A stretch of 64,000 bases of DNA from contig CM019692.1 in the NCBI GenBank assembly GCA_009760885.1, positions 53,335,262 through 53,399,261 of the forward strand, given 5' to 3'. The stretch's first letter is position 1. Each line of letters opens with the position of its first letter. This document shows, one piece after another, positions 20,434 through 30,705 of this stretch. Under the pieces are notes generated by a model. It did no database searches, was not told the DNA's origin, and saw only the letters and a list, made by a program, of their open reading frames with translations. The position numbers and the translations under genes are program-made. Origin of the DNA: Achatina immaculata (lineage: Eukaryota > Mollusca > Gastropoda > Stylommatophora > Achatinidae).

Positions 20434-21910
20434 TTATCTTATCTCTTATCTTATATCCTTCCCGTGCCGTTAGACGTCACATAGGGCTCGCAAAGTAGTT
20501 CGCCAATTTTTCCTGTCTTCGGCGAGTCTTTCAACCTCATCAAGGGATTTTATGCCTGTTAACTTGGCCTCTCTTAATAATGTTCTCTTCAGAGTTTCAC
20601 GCGGTCTGCCCCTTTTTCTTCGGCCTGTTGTGTTCCACTTGATAGCTTGTTTTGGGATTCTCTGCTCATTTCTTCTCATCAAGTGGCCAACATATGTCCA
20701 TCTCCTTTTCCTGATCACCCGTGAGACTGGTTGTTGTTCAGTCATCTGTCTTATCTCTGCATTGTTCTTGAATTCATTCCACTTGATGCCGAGTATTTTC
20801 CTTAGGCATTTGTTTTCAAAAGAGTCTAATTTCTTTTCTATTTCTTTAGTTGTTTTCCAGCTTTCGCATGCATAAATGAGGGTGGATATTACATTTGAAT
20901 TGAATAGTCTTAACTTGGTTTTTGTGCTTATAACTTTTGAATTCCATATGTTCTCAAGATTCTTGAAGATTGATGCTGCTTTTGCAATTCTGATCCTAAC
21001 TTCCTTTCTAGTGTCACCATCCTGGTCTATGTAGCTGCCAAGGTATGCAAATTGATTGACTTCTTCAATATCTGTCCCTTCTATGTGTATTTTTCCATTT
21101 TGATTGATGGGAATTTTCATTATTTTGTTTTGTCCTTGTTAATTTCAAGTCCTATTTTGCTAGCCAGTGAAGATAGGCTATCTGTTTTTTCTTGCATGGA
21201 ATTCACATTATTACTGATAAGAGTTATGTCATCAGCAAAATCAAGATATTCTAGTTGGGTCTCATGTACCCAGTCAATACCTGTGTTACCTGTGCAGCAT
21301 TTTTTCATTATGAAGTCTATTGTAATCCCAAAAAGTAAAGGAGACAGTATACATCCTTGTTTCACGCCTGTTTCAATCTGGAACCATTCACTCATCCCTT
21401 CTTCTGTCTTGACTGCACAACCATATCCATTGTATAAGTCCTTAATGATGTTGACAATTTTAGATGGTATTCCATATAGACATAAAATTCTCCATAATGA
21501 ATCTCTGTGTATGCTATCAAATGCCTTCTTAAAATCTATGAAATTCAGTATTAATGGTTTCTGCTTTTCAATATGTTCTTCAAGTATTATTCTGAGAGTA
21601 AAGATCTGGTCGAGACAGCTTCTCCCTTTTCGAAATCCTGCTTGTTCTTCTCTCATTGCAGTATCCACTATATCTTTGAGTCTATTCAAAATGACCTTGC
21701 AAAATACTTTTGACACAACTGATATTAAGGTTACTCCTCTCCAGTTGTTACAGTCACTAAGGTTGCCCTTTTTTGGTATTTTCACAATGATTCCCTTCTT
21801 CCAATTAGAAGGGACCTTTTCTTCTTTCCAAATCTTGTTAAACATTCTCTGTAGTTGTCTCATGTTGTCACTATTGATAGCTTTTAGCATCTCGGCTGTT
21901 ATTTCATCTT
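20434..21910 (-). mobile_element. 5'-truncated RTE-like LINE with perfect 12-bp TSD
   Basis: The element lies between identical CAACAATTAATC copies (20422-20433 and 21911-21922). Read on the minus strand it begins inside the RT domain (DEITAEMLKAINSDN), runs through RT and the C-terminal region, and ends with a GATAAGATAAG-type repeat tail. This is classic target-primed insertion with 5' truncation. It lies in the intron between receptor exons a and b, in the same orientation as the gene. Confidence 0.93.
20470..21910 (-). pseudogene. RTE-like reverse transcriptase, single frameshift
   Basis: The upstream part (to 21120) has the RT blocks NWRGVTLISVVSKVFCKVIL, EEQAGFRKGRSCLDQIF, the motif A aspartate in FIDFKKAFDSIHRDSLW, GVKQGCILSPLLF, and the catalytic motif C FADD. 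It ends KDKTK at a stop. The downstream part carries INQFAYLGSYID-like VNQFAYLGSYIDQDG, STLIYACESWKTT, RRWTYVGHLMRR and GRRKRGRPRETLKRT, typical of the RTE C terminus. One missing A in the run AAAACAAAATAATG accounts for the break; adding it would give a continuous frame of about 480 codons. It could be a true mutation or a base-calling error in a homopolymer. The apurinic endonuclease domain is absent by truncation. Confidence 0.9.
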
Positions 21911-21922
21911 CAACAATTAATC

Positions 21923-22206
21923 ACTGAAGTAAAAAAAAAACCACAACATTCAGTCAGTCAGTCAGTCATCACATTCAATAAATAAATCAGTCAAAACCGT
22001 AGAATAACGACAAAGGGAAACAACTCCCCCTCCTTTTAACTTGCTTTATTGATCATTATTTTTTTAATAAATAAAGATTCTCATCCTGTCAAGAGAAGTT
22101 CAAGCAGGTTTTCACAAAGACGCGAATTCATGTCAAAGGAAAGGAGACGGAAGCAACAACTACCACAGACATCTCTAGAACAACAACAGCAACGGCTACA
22201 CCTTAC
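21923..22206. other. Intron sequence 3' of exon a
   Basis: Short CAGT and AATAAATAA repeats followed by unique sequence with CAACAGCAACGG trinucleotide-like stretches, running up to the donor of exon a. Confidence 0.5.
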
Positions 22207-22368
22207 CTTTCCTAGAAGCTGCGAAGCCGTCGGAGATAGGTAGCAGCTGGATGTCGTAGGTGAGTTTGGTGTTGGCCAGGAGCTGTCTGTCGTGATTGAT
22301 CCGGTAGATGGCGTATCTGAAGGCGTTCTCGATGCTCACGTGCTCATCCATGTCCCCGAAGAGACCTC
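22207..22368 (-). CDS. Kainate-type glutamate receptor, ATD exon a (most 5' exon found)
   Basis: This 162-nt exon is the first in transcription order of seven that join in phase. Its translation begins GLFGDMDEHVSIENAFRYA and continues with YRINHDRQLL and LTYDIQLLPI. This matches the N-terminal lobe of kainate receptor amino-terminal domains (GG-IFE, AFRFAVN-IN-NR-LL, LTYD). The acceptor reads TTGTCAG before GAGGTC and the donor is AAAG followed by GTAAGG. The exon starts with the last two bases of a codon (GA, giving Gly if the previous exon ends in G) and ends with one base (G). That base joins TA of the next exon to give Val. The exon carrying the signal peptide should end in phase 1 and was not found in the remaining 41 kb. 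The product would be an extracellular, membrane-anchored ligand-gated channel subunit. Confidence 0.88.
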
Positions 22369-22387
22369 CTGACAAGAGATCGACAGT

Positions 22388-22556
22388 GAAACTTCAGAGT
22401 CAGCCGTTATCTAGGGGAACTTCAGAGTCAGTCATTATCTAGAGAAACTTCAGAGTCAGCCGTTATCTAGGGGAACTTCAGAGTCAGTCATTATCTAGGG
22501 AAACTTCAGAGTCAGTCATTATCTAGAGAAACTTCAGTGTCACTTAGTCATTATCT
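22388..22556. repeat. 29-bp minisatellite beside exon a
   Basis: Six units of GAAACTTCAGAGTCAGTCAT plus TATCTAGAG, starting about 20 nt upstream of the acceptor of receptor exon a. Confidence 0.9.
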
Positions 22557-23379
22557 CCGTTCAGAAAACTATAAAGGATTATCATTACTGAACTCTGAAC
22601 TTGTCAGAGAATGCTTCAGCTTACTCCACCGAAGGAAGGTAGATCTCTGCCCAGTACATGTAGCACAGGACATATCATTTGAAGAGGCGGTATCTGGGGC
22701 AAAACCTACTATATTTAGTCCAAAAAACACCTGTTGATTTCCATTCGGCCTTTCCAGCTATGTGCCGCTATGCCCAGGGTATCATCTAGGAACTAAAATC
22801 CTCATACTCTCGTGTACTATGACGTTAGCGATGTAAGGAGCTCCTAAACTCCCAAATCCTCGTGCTATTACAGAATTTTGTGAACCGTTTCTTCATAGAA
22901 AAGCATAAAAGACCGATATAAAGACCCTAGATAAACACAAAAATATGAACTTTCAGTAAATACAGACAAAACAGAAACTGGCAAAATGGCTTAGTGCATC
23001 ACCGTTTTATATGAAATGATTACGAAAAACAGAAAATTTGCGTTAACGACAAGGCATTCCAGGAAAAAAATTTTTTAAACAGAAAAAGACAAGGCAAAGT
23101 TTCAACAAAACAGCACATGCTGAAGAAAGAAGCATTGTATAGGAAAAACAGCACATATTCTATAAAAAAAAAACCGTTCATATTGTAGAAAAGAAAATAA
23201 TTACGCACACAACGAAACTTGTAAGGTCAAAACTATGGAAGAGAATTCTACCAAAAAAATGTCATCATCCTAAACAAAACCAAAAAAAGATAAAATTAAA
23301 ATAAAATATGACTTTAAACATTATAAAATGAAGTAACAAAGTTACAAACTTTTAAAACAAAGATTTGTTTACATGTTGT
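22557..23379. other. Unique AT-rich sequence
   Basis: A-rich toward the right. No exon or element recognised. A signal-peptide exon ending in phase 1 was looked for and not found. Confidence 0.45.
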
Positions 23380-23545
23380 CCTATGCTATAACACAAGGTA
23401 GCACCCTACCAAGGAAGAAATAAAGTAGATGGAGGTGTATGCTATAATACAAGGTAGCACCCTACCAAGGAAGTAATAAAGTAGATGGAGGTGTATGCTA
23501 TAGTACAAGGTAGCACTCTACCAAGGAAGTAGTAAAGAAGTTGGA
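23380..23545. repeat. 56-bp tandem repeat, 3 copies
   Basis: Three copies of a unit with TATGCTATAATACAAGGTAG, CACCCTACCAAGGAAG and GTAGATGGAGGTG. Confidence 0.9.
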
Positions 23546-23730
23546 GGTGAGTGGTTCAGACATAAAAAAAATGAGAAAAGTGGGCAGTGATAAGAACAGC
23601 AGAAAGTAAGATAAACACATGTATGAGAACATACAGCAATCAATATTTCGGCAAAGGTCTTTTTCAAGAATAATATACAAAAACAATACAACAGATAAAA
23701 GCAAGAAAAACAGATGAAAAATTAAACACT
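23540..23730 (-). repeat. Dispersed repeat with hammerhead-like core, copy 2
   Basis: Minus-strand reading gives CTTGAAAAAGACCTTTGCC then GAAATATTGATTGCTGTATG, nearly identical in core to the copies near 3.5 and 31.8 kb. The 56-bp repeat abuts it and may have expanded from its edge. Confidence 0.65.
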
Positions 23731-24034
23731 TCGCTTGATTTTGGTGTACTACTTATAAGAAAGAAAGGCATAAAACGCATTAGTTTCTTAGGAAGCAAAC
23801 CAGGGCAATAAGTGGAATCGAACTAGGTCTTATATCAGCCACATAATTAAACTTCAGAACAAAGATAAGTAAACAGTAAACTTGGTGACCTGCGGCACAA
23901 ATATTTCACAGAAATATAAAACAGAGGTTAGATAACATGCCAGTCACCGGAAAACGCAATGACAAAAGATATCAAGGTGTTAAAAATGAGGAACCATGGT
24001 CAATAACATTTTTGGAATAACTTCTGATAAGTTT

Positions 24035-24485
24035 ACATGGTTCATCACCAGCACATCTTCAGTCAGTTATTTCCAAGTTACAATATGTTTTTTTTTTTTT
24101 TGTCCATGGTCCAAACTTTCGATAATACACTACTTTTAGTATGTAATCTCTCAAGTCTAAAACATTACAATATGTTTTTTATACGTTTCAAGATTTTAAT
24201 AATAAACTGCTTTTTTGTACGTAATCTCTGAACTCAGAAACATTACGATATGTGTTTTTTTATACTTTCCAATATTTTTCGTAATAATACGCTGCTGTTT
24301 TTGTAAAATCTAATCTGTCAAATAGAAAAGACAGAATACGCATTTTTTAAAATATATGATCCTAGATTTGAATAACAGACTTTTTTGTAACTAATATCTT
24401 AGATTAAATAAAGTTGGAATACGTGTCTTTAGAATAGATTCCAAGATTAAATAACACCCTGTTTTTGGCATCGTCTCCAAAATAA
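24035..24485. repeat. Degenerate about 70-bp tandem repeat
   Basis: Six diverged units containing ACATTACAATATGTTTTT, AATAAACTGCTTTTTTGTA and GTAATCTCT. The first is preceded by the interspersed fragment shared with 9.0 kb. Confidence 0.7.
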
Positions 24486-24509
24486 CACATATGTACATAA
24501 TGCGTGTTT

Positions 24510-25237
24510 GTGGTGTTACGATCTGATAAAGAAATAATATTCTACGGTTTCTCATTCTGTAAAATCAGACAGACATACTCAGCTTTGTGTACACTGCCTG
24601 TTCGTGCTACAAATGTATGCTCGGTGTTTGGATTGTATTATCTGCCCCTGTATTTGTGTTTACGCCAATTTCTGCTTGCCTGTTGATACGGTATGTTATT
24701 TTTATTCATCCTCATACGAGAGAAAGTTGAAAAAAACCACGTGGCACGGAATCTGTACCGGAAATGAACTCTGTGGGTAGTAATTTCATTGGTTGATTAA
24801 TTTTACGCGGAGAGGTATTCGTTATCTGCTGTCCTCACTGGAAACTTGGAGGCTCCATAAACGCGTTACTCTCTGATCCTTCATAACCATCTTTCAGTGG
24901 ATGAAGAAGAGTACTTTTGGTGCATGTTACAGTATCGATACACCGACATCCTCGAGCAAATATTCTATGGCGAAACGCTACAAGAAATGAGGCTACGTGG
25001 ACGCCCATGCAAAGAATATCTTGAAGGAACGAATGGGAAAATTTTGTACAAATTACAGGGAAAGCTGTGACACCTGAATGTGAGGACGCTAAGTCAGTTT
25101 AAGATGAAAGGTGAACAAACCAACTTGAAGACAAGGGGACGCAAGAGTAAAGAAACTTTGTAAACAAATATGACTACTGCTTCTTTTATTGTTCAGAACA
25201 ATAATGCTCTAAAATTTCTAATGAGAAACAGCGAAGA
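24510..25237. other. Mostly unique sequence
   Basis: A plus-strand stretch near 24950-25065 reads QIFYGETLQEMRLRGRPCKE-like codons, faintly reminiscent of LINE C termini, but too short to assign. Confidence 0.35.
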
Positions 25238-25503
25238 TCTAGCACAGTCAAAGGGTTTTAGGACAGTAAAGAGATCTAGCATAATAAAGAGATTTAGCAC
25301 AGTAAAGAGATCTAGCACAGTAAAGTGATTTAGCACAGTAAAGAGATCTAGCACAGTAAAAAGATCTAGCACAGTAAAGAGATTTAGCACAGTAAAGAGA
25401 TTTAGCACAGTAAAGAGATCTAGCACAGTAAAGAGATTTAGCACAGTAAAGAGATCTAGCACAGTAAAAAGATCTAGCACAGTAAAGAGATCTAGCACAA
25501 CAA
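25238..25503. repeat. 18-bp minisatellite
   Basis: Fourteen to fifteen copies of AGCACAGTAAAGAGATCT with GATCT/GATTT variants. The unit is a multiple of three and gives an FTVLDL hexapeptide pattern on the minus strand, which is judged an artefact. Confidence 0.95.
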
Positions 25504-25995
25504 AGTTTTGTGTGGTTAGCATTTGAAAATTCTCTTGTTATTTTTCTTACTCTCGCGACTAAAATACTTTATCTACTATATTTCTAATCCTAACCGCATA
25601 CAAATTGTACTAAGTCAGCGAAGCTTCCACACACAGCTGAAATACATCTACACCCACCAAAATCTTCATCTAGATGACAAGGGACCTTATCCAAACAAGA
25701 ATATCATTACCCATATGTTACTCAGTAATTTTGTTTTCAGTTTTCTTCTTGGTTATAAGTATTACGTCGAAAATCATAGAATTAAGTGGTTCTCGTGTTT
25801 GATGCGCATGAATCCAGAACAACCAGCAGCACGTGCATACAGCTCGAAAACCTCTGGATATGGTGAGTGAGGACTGAGGGAAGACACACGGAGGAAACAT
25901 AACATGACAGTTACCATGGGCTCTCACCTTTTTCTGGACGGATGTCTGAAACTCCCTGCGACGCTAATGGCATAAGGAGACAGAGAAAAAGAAAA

Positions 25996-25997
<2 letters not shown>

Positions 25998-26042
<45 letters not shown>

Positions 26043-26097
26043 AAGAAGAAGAAGAAGAAGAAGAAGAAGAAGAAGAAGAGGAGGAGGAGGAGGATAA
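25998..26097. repeat. Compound trinucleotide microsatellite
   Basis: (TAG)n changes into (AAG)n and then (GAG)n, the expected drift series of a purine-rich trinucleotide repeat. Confidence 0.95.
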
Positions 26098-26431
26098 GAA
26101 GTAGAAGTGACAGAATAAAAAATCATTGCACACACAGACATAAGACAGGATTAAAGAAGTTGTGTACAACAATCTAACTGTGAACTTACTGTCCCAAAAA
26201 TCGCTTATACTACACTTTCAAACTTACCAAGAGTTTTTGACTTATTGACTAAAATAACTTGTATTCGCCTGCATAATTTTGGTTTGAAATGTCCAAAAGT
26301 ATTACAACATTGTTATAATTTTGGGCTAAAAACAACCTTGCACGCGATCAGGCTTTTTAACGGGATAATAAGAAAATCGTCATTTAAAAAAGGGTATAAT
26401 TTTGTTTTGTCTGACCACAAGACGTTGTACT

Positions 26432-26541
26432 TTTAGACATAAATTTGTATTCTTTTGGTACTTTTAGCCATAAATTTGTATTCTTTTGGTACTTTTAGCC
26501 ATAAATTTGTATTCTTTTGGTACTTTCAGCCATAAGGTTTT
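26432..26541. repeat. 31-bp tandem repeat, 3 copies
   Basis: Three copies of TTTTGGTACTTTTAGCCATA plus AATTTGTATTC, flanked by related degenerate sequence. Confidence 0.9.
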
Positions 26542-26667
26542 ATACATATATATGCTTCCAGTTATCAATCTTTCAGTCATAATTTTAGTCTAACCTGTCC
26601 AGCGAAATTATATAGGGAGTAACTTTTAGGCTGACCAGTTATAGGAAAGTTAGTGGTTAATTTATTA

Positions 26668-28788
26668 TTGATTGATTGATTGATCTTTATTTCAAAAGGG
26701 TTAAGAATTGGGCACGCAGGCCCGTCTGACATTCTGCCCTTTATCATACATCTTTCACTCTATTCCAGACATTCTACAAATATGCTGTTCATATCTTCTT
26801 CTTCTTCTTCTTCGTTCGCACTGTCTGTCTATATCTGCAGTCCTGTCTCTTGGATAAATTTCACTGTTTTTTGTAACTCATGTATGGAACCGTAGAGCTT
26901 ATCTTCTTTAGTGGTTTCACTGGGCCAGTAATTATTTCTCAGTGTCTCGTAGTTGATGCAGTTCTGGAGGATATGTTCCACGGTTTGGGGCACCTGGGCA
27001 CATGTACATAGATTAGTAGTACCAACCTTAAACTTTGTATACATATGACTTCGGAGTCGGCTGTGTCCTGTTCGGAGACGGAAGATGGTGACTTGTTCCT
27101 TTCTGTTTAGCATGTGATAGTCATCATGTGGTGGTGTTTGTGGCTTCCTGTAGGTTTTTATCATGTTTTTCTTCTGATTATAGGTGACTGGTATGTCTGG
27201 TTGCTCCATTTCAGTGCCCTCTTTGGCCAGATGGTCAGCTTTCTCATTGCCTGGTATCTCACAGTGGGAGGGAATCCATTGCAAAGTGACTCCATGTTGT
27301 AAGCCAATTTTTGACAAGGCATCCGTAAGGTCTGGTAGTTTGTTGCACTGAAGAGCCTCCAGTACTGATCTTGCATCTGTGAGAATTACTACAGGACATG
27401 TATCAATTCTGGAGTCTGATAGTTTTTCAACTGCAGCAATAATTGCCCTAACTTCTGCATCAAAGTTGTTGCAGTATTTACCAGTGGGTATGGAAATCTT
27501 GTCAATGGTGTTGTTTGGATATTCAATATATGCTCCTGCCCCACCATTCTTTATGGCATTATGTGCAGATCCATCTGTATACACACGTATCCAGGTGTCA
27601 CATGGATATTTGTCATCTAGAACACTAAGTGTGGCTGTTGATCTTACAAGACTGCTCTGCATCTCACCATTCTGCACACCTTTCACTTCAGTCTGAATAG
27701 TTATTTGTGTATAATCTGCTTCTTTCCATGGTGTATGCTCTGGTACAGATGATAATGGAGTAACTACAGTTGGAAGGTCAGGTATCAGCTTACGCATACG
27801 CTTGGCCTGATGAATGAAGCTGCTTCTTTTAAGCCGTCCTAATGCCAAGTTATTGAATCTCTCTTTCAGGGGATGGCTTACAGAGCTAAGGAATTTTTCT
27901 CCCATGGTCATGACCTTTGTGTCTCTACGTTCCTTTAGCGGTTGAACACCAACTATTTTCTGCATTTCTACTATTGGTGTGGACCTCATGGCACCTGTGA
28001 TAATCCGTAGTGACTGATTTTGAACCTTGTCTAGATTATGCAGCGTAGTGTTTGATGCTGTGCACCAAGATGTTGAGCCATATTCTAAATATGGTAGAAT
28101 ACTTTGCTGATATACGTTCTTGAGGATTCTTTCACTAGCTCCCCATGTAGTCCCACTCAATTTTCTTAATATGGCTAGTTTTCTTCTGGCTTTTGCTTCT
28201 GCACTGTTGATGTGTTGCTTCCAAGTCAGTTTTGAGTCAAGAGTCACTCCTAAGTAAGTGGGTTGGTTGTCCATCCTTAAGGGTATTTCATTTACAAAGA
28301 TCTTACCTGCTTTCTGTTTAGATGAGAGGGTGAACAGAGTGGTGCTTGATTTCTCTGTGTTGATACTTACACACCATTTGTTTGTCCATGATGTCAAGAT
28401 GTCTGCTGCTCTTTGGAGTCTCTGTGTAGCAACTGTCGCATATTCATCTGTACACCACATGACCAGATCATCTGCATACAGTGCTGCTTTGATTCCATAG
28501 GGAAGTTCCTTGACCAGGTCATTAATGAATACAAGGAATAGTGTAGGCGAAAGGACTCCTCCTTGTGGTACACCGTGTCGCAGAAGTACTTTCTGGCTTT
28601 TGTGTCCATCCATTACTACTCTAGCTCTTCTATTGTGTAAATAGGACTTTATCCAGTTGTACAGTCTTCCATTCACATTGCAGTTTCTTAGTTTCCACAA
28701 CAGACCTTTTTTCCATACTTTATCAAAGGCTTTCTTCAGGTCTATCCACGCTGCTAGTACAAGGTTTTTCTCTTGGAATGCAGCTGTT
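26668..28788 (-). mobile_element. 5'-truncated I-like LINE with RNase H
   Basis: Read on the minus strand, the element starts within RT (AAFQEKNLVLAAWIDLKKAF), ends its reading frame at 26829, and has a short 3' UTR with AATAAA followed by an ATCA-repeat tail. RT followed by RNase H and a C-terminal Cys motif identifies the I clade group (I, Nimb and relatives). A stop lies directly upstream of the first element codon, marking the truncation junction. I did not find a convincing target-site duplication. Confidence 0.9.
26829..28787 (-). CDS. Reverse transcriptase-RNase H polyprotein, 5'-truncated, uninterrupted
   Basis: An open frame of 652 codons without any stop or frameshift, starting in element sequence rather than at a native ATG. 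Visible RT motifs are motif A (WIDLKKAFDKVW), GVPQGGVLSPTLFLVFIND, the catalytic YADD and the YLGVTLDSKLTWKQHI block. RNase H follows with all catalytic residues in place: YTDGSA, FDAEVRAI, LTDARSVLEAL and HCEIPGNEKADHLA. The C terminus has the Cys-His cluster CTCAQVPQTVEHILQNC typical of the clade. ORF1, the endonuclease domain and the N-terminal RT blocks are missing, so it is not autonomous, but its intact frame indicates recent insertion. Confidence 0.9.
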   Translation of the reverse strand, partial: TAAFQEKNLVLAAWIDLKKAFDKVWKKGLLWKLRNCNVNGRLYNWIKSYLHNRRARVVMDGHKSQKVLLRHGVPQGGVLSPTLFLVFINDLVKELPYGIKAALYADDLVMWCTDEYATVATQRLQRAADILTSWTNKWCVSINTEKSSTTLFTLSSKQKAGKIFVNEIPLRMDNQPTYLGVTLDSKLTWKQHINSAEAKARRKLAILRKLSGTTWGASERILKNVYQQSILPYLEYGSTSWCTASNTTLHNLDKVQNQSLRIITGAMRSTPIVEMQKIVGVQPLKERRDTKVMTMGEKFLSSVSHPLKERFNNLALGRLKRSSFIHQAKRMRKLIPDLPTVVTPLSSVPEHTPWKEADYTQITIQTEVKGVQNGEMQSSLVRSTATLSVLDDKYPCDTWIRVYTDGSAHNAIKNGGAGAYIEYPNNTIDKISIPTGKYCNNFDAEVRAIIAAVEKLSDSRIDTCPVVILTDARSVLEALQCNKLPDLTDALSKIGLQHGVTLQWIPSHCEIPGNEKADHLAKEGTEMEQPDIPVTYNQKKNMIKTYRKPQTPPHDDYHMLNRKEQVTIFRLRTGHSRLRSHMYTKFKVGTTNLCTCAQVPQTVEHILQNCINYETLRNNYWPSETTKEDKLYGSIHELQKTVKFIQETGLQI

Positions 28789-28989
28789 CATATAACAAAC
28801 ATAACTAACATTGAAGCTGAGAGACATAAAATAAAATATAACATTTACGTTTCACTCTTAAACATTCACTCAGTATAGAAGTAACTACATACATTATAAA
28901 TGACTATCTACTAAACAAAATTTTCGGGACTATACAGAAAACAATTAATTGTATTCGGTGTCTGTAAGAGCAGCTTAAGATAACTTTTG

Positions 28990-29185
28990 AAGTGGATGGA
29001 GGTGTATGGTTCAGTTTTTTAAACAAAAATAGAAAGAGTGAGGAAAGTGAATAGAAACAAGAATGTCAAAAAGTACGATGAGCAAATATAAATGAAGAAC
29101 ATATACAGCAATCCAATATTTCGACAAAATCATTTCTTTTTTTTTTAACAAGGATAAAATACAGAACCAACACAACATACTAAAA
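28990..29185 (-). repeat. Dispersed repeat with hammerhead-like core, copy 3
   Basis: The plus strand shows CAGCAATCCAATATTTCGAC, followed by AAAATCATTTC and a T-run. The flank GGAGGTGTATGGTTCAGTTTT also occurs in copies 2 and 4. The core is more decayed than in copies 1, 2 and 5. Confidence 0.55.
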
Positions 29186-29344
29186 ATCCTACCCAAAGTT
29201 AAGTAAAAAGTTTAATTTAAGTTTAAGTTCAGCTAAAATAAAATTAAGTTTAATTTAACCACAACCAGTGTGTGACTGGCTCCATCAGTGGGTGCTGAGA
29301 CGTAAAGGAGACGACAGTTGCGGTAAAACTGGTTCTAGTAATGA

Positions 29345-29490
29345 AATTAAATGTGTGTGTGGTTCAGTTTTACGAAAAGATAGCAGTGAGGAAAGTGGGC
29401 AGAAAGCAAGATGAGTATGAAGAACGTCAACAATCCAATATTTCGGTAAACGCCTTTTTCAAGGACCACATACAAAAATGTAGGAGATTA
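29345..29490 (-). repeat. Dispersed repeat with hammerhead-like core, copy 4
   Basis: The plus strand has CAATCCAATATTTCGGTAAA then CGCCTTTTTCAAGGACC, the reverse complement of the shared TTGAAAAAGGC...CGAAATATTGG string, with the same GTGTGGTTCAGTTTTACGAA flank. Confidence 0.6.
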
Positions 29491-29559
29491 TCAACCCGGA
29501 TTCAGAAGGAACAGGTCTACAGTAGACCGGATATTATTGTTGAGACAGAAAGCTGAGAA

Positions 29560-30705
29560 GAACTGAGAGTATGGAAAATAAGTTCATAACATAGATTTCA
29601 AAAAGGCATATGATAGCTTCTATAAAAACAGACTATGGAATATAATGAAGGAGTTTGGGATACATAAGAAATACATTAACATAAGTAAACTATGCAAACA
29701 GGAAACAGAAAACATGGTGTCATATAAAGGAAGGAAATCAAAACCATTCCAAATAAGAACAAGCCTGAAGTAAGGCGATGTCTTGTCCCCAGTGCTGTTC
29801 TGTCTGTTCCTAGAAAAACAAATTACAAGAACGATAAATAAAGAACAAATCATTAAAGACATAACGCGAATACTAGGATATGTAGACGATATAGATGTTG
29901 CAGAAGAAACTTTGCAAGAGACCACAGAAGTCTTCACACATCTCCAAGAACAAGTAGAAAAAAGTGGAGCTAAAGATAAATTTTGAGAAAACTGAATACA
30001 TGAATATAGCAAGACCAAAAAAATTTTAAAAACAAGACAATCTGATCCAAATAGAAGGTATAAGGATTAAAAGAACAGATTCATATAAATATCTGTGGGA
30101 ATTATTCAATAGCTTCAGCATTGTGAGAGATGAGATTAGAACTAGGATACAAGCACGAAAAAAAACAGTTATTTTGCCCTTAGACACTTGTTGCAATCAT
30201 AAATCCTCTCACATAACACCAACCTAAATATATACAAGACACAGATTAGACCAGTTGTCTTATATGGATCAGAAACATGGAGCAGTACAAAACAAGATGA
30301 AGCACAGCTACAAATATTTGAAAACAGAATCTTGAGACGAATGTTTAGACCAATTACAGATCCTATATCAAGAGAATGGAAAATTAGAAATAACAAAGGA
30401 AAACATTCGCTATTCCTGTCTCCACTTGTAACTACCATTATGAGAAACAACAGATTGAGATGGCCCAGGCACGTGGGCATGATGGGCGAGAATAGACAGA
30501 CAAAAATGGCTTATACATAAGAGATTAAAGGGGAGAGACAAAACCCAGACAGAAACAAAGGTGGAGGGACAACCTGAAAGAAGAGCTACGAGCCATGGGA
30601 GCGGACAGTTGGCAGGAGAAGACTAAGAACAGAGAGGAATGGAAATAAGTCTTGTCTGCTGCAATGAGATGCAATGGCTCGGAAAGCTGAATGAATGAAT
30701 GAATG
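29560..30705 (+). pseudogene. Decayed LINE reverse transcriptase (family C)
   Basis: Frames give FKKAYDSFYKNRLWNIMKEF, then GDVLSPVLFCLFLEKQITR, the motif C relic GYVDDIDV, and later RWRDNLKEELRAMGADSWQ and EKTKNREEWK, ending in a GAAT-repeat tail. Multiple stops and frame changes are scattered through it (for example SLK-stop-GDVLS). The DFKKAYDS and VDD motifs identify a non-LTR RT; the clade is uncertain, probably RTE or a relative. Its tail has the same TGAA-type repeat as family A. Confidence 0.8.

Noticed and set aside
21052..21927. 291-codon plus-strand frame
   Set aside because: Antisense shadow of the RTE reverse transcriptase on the minus strand.
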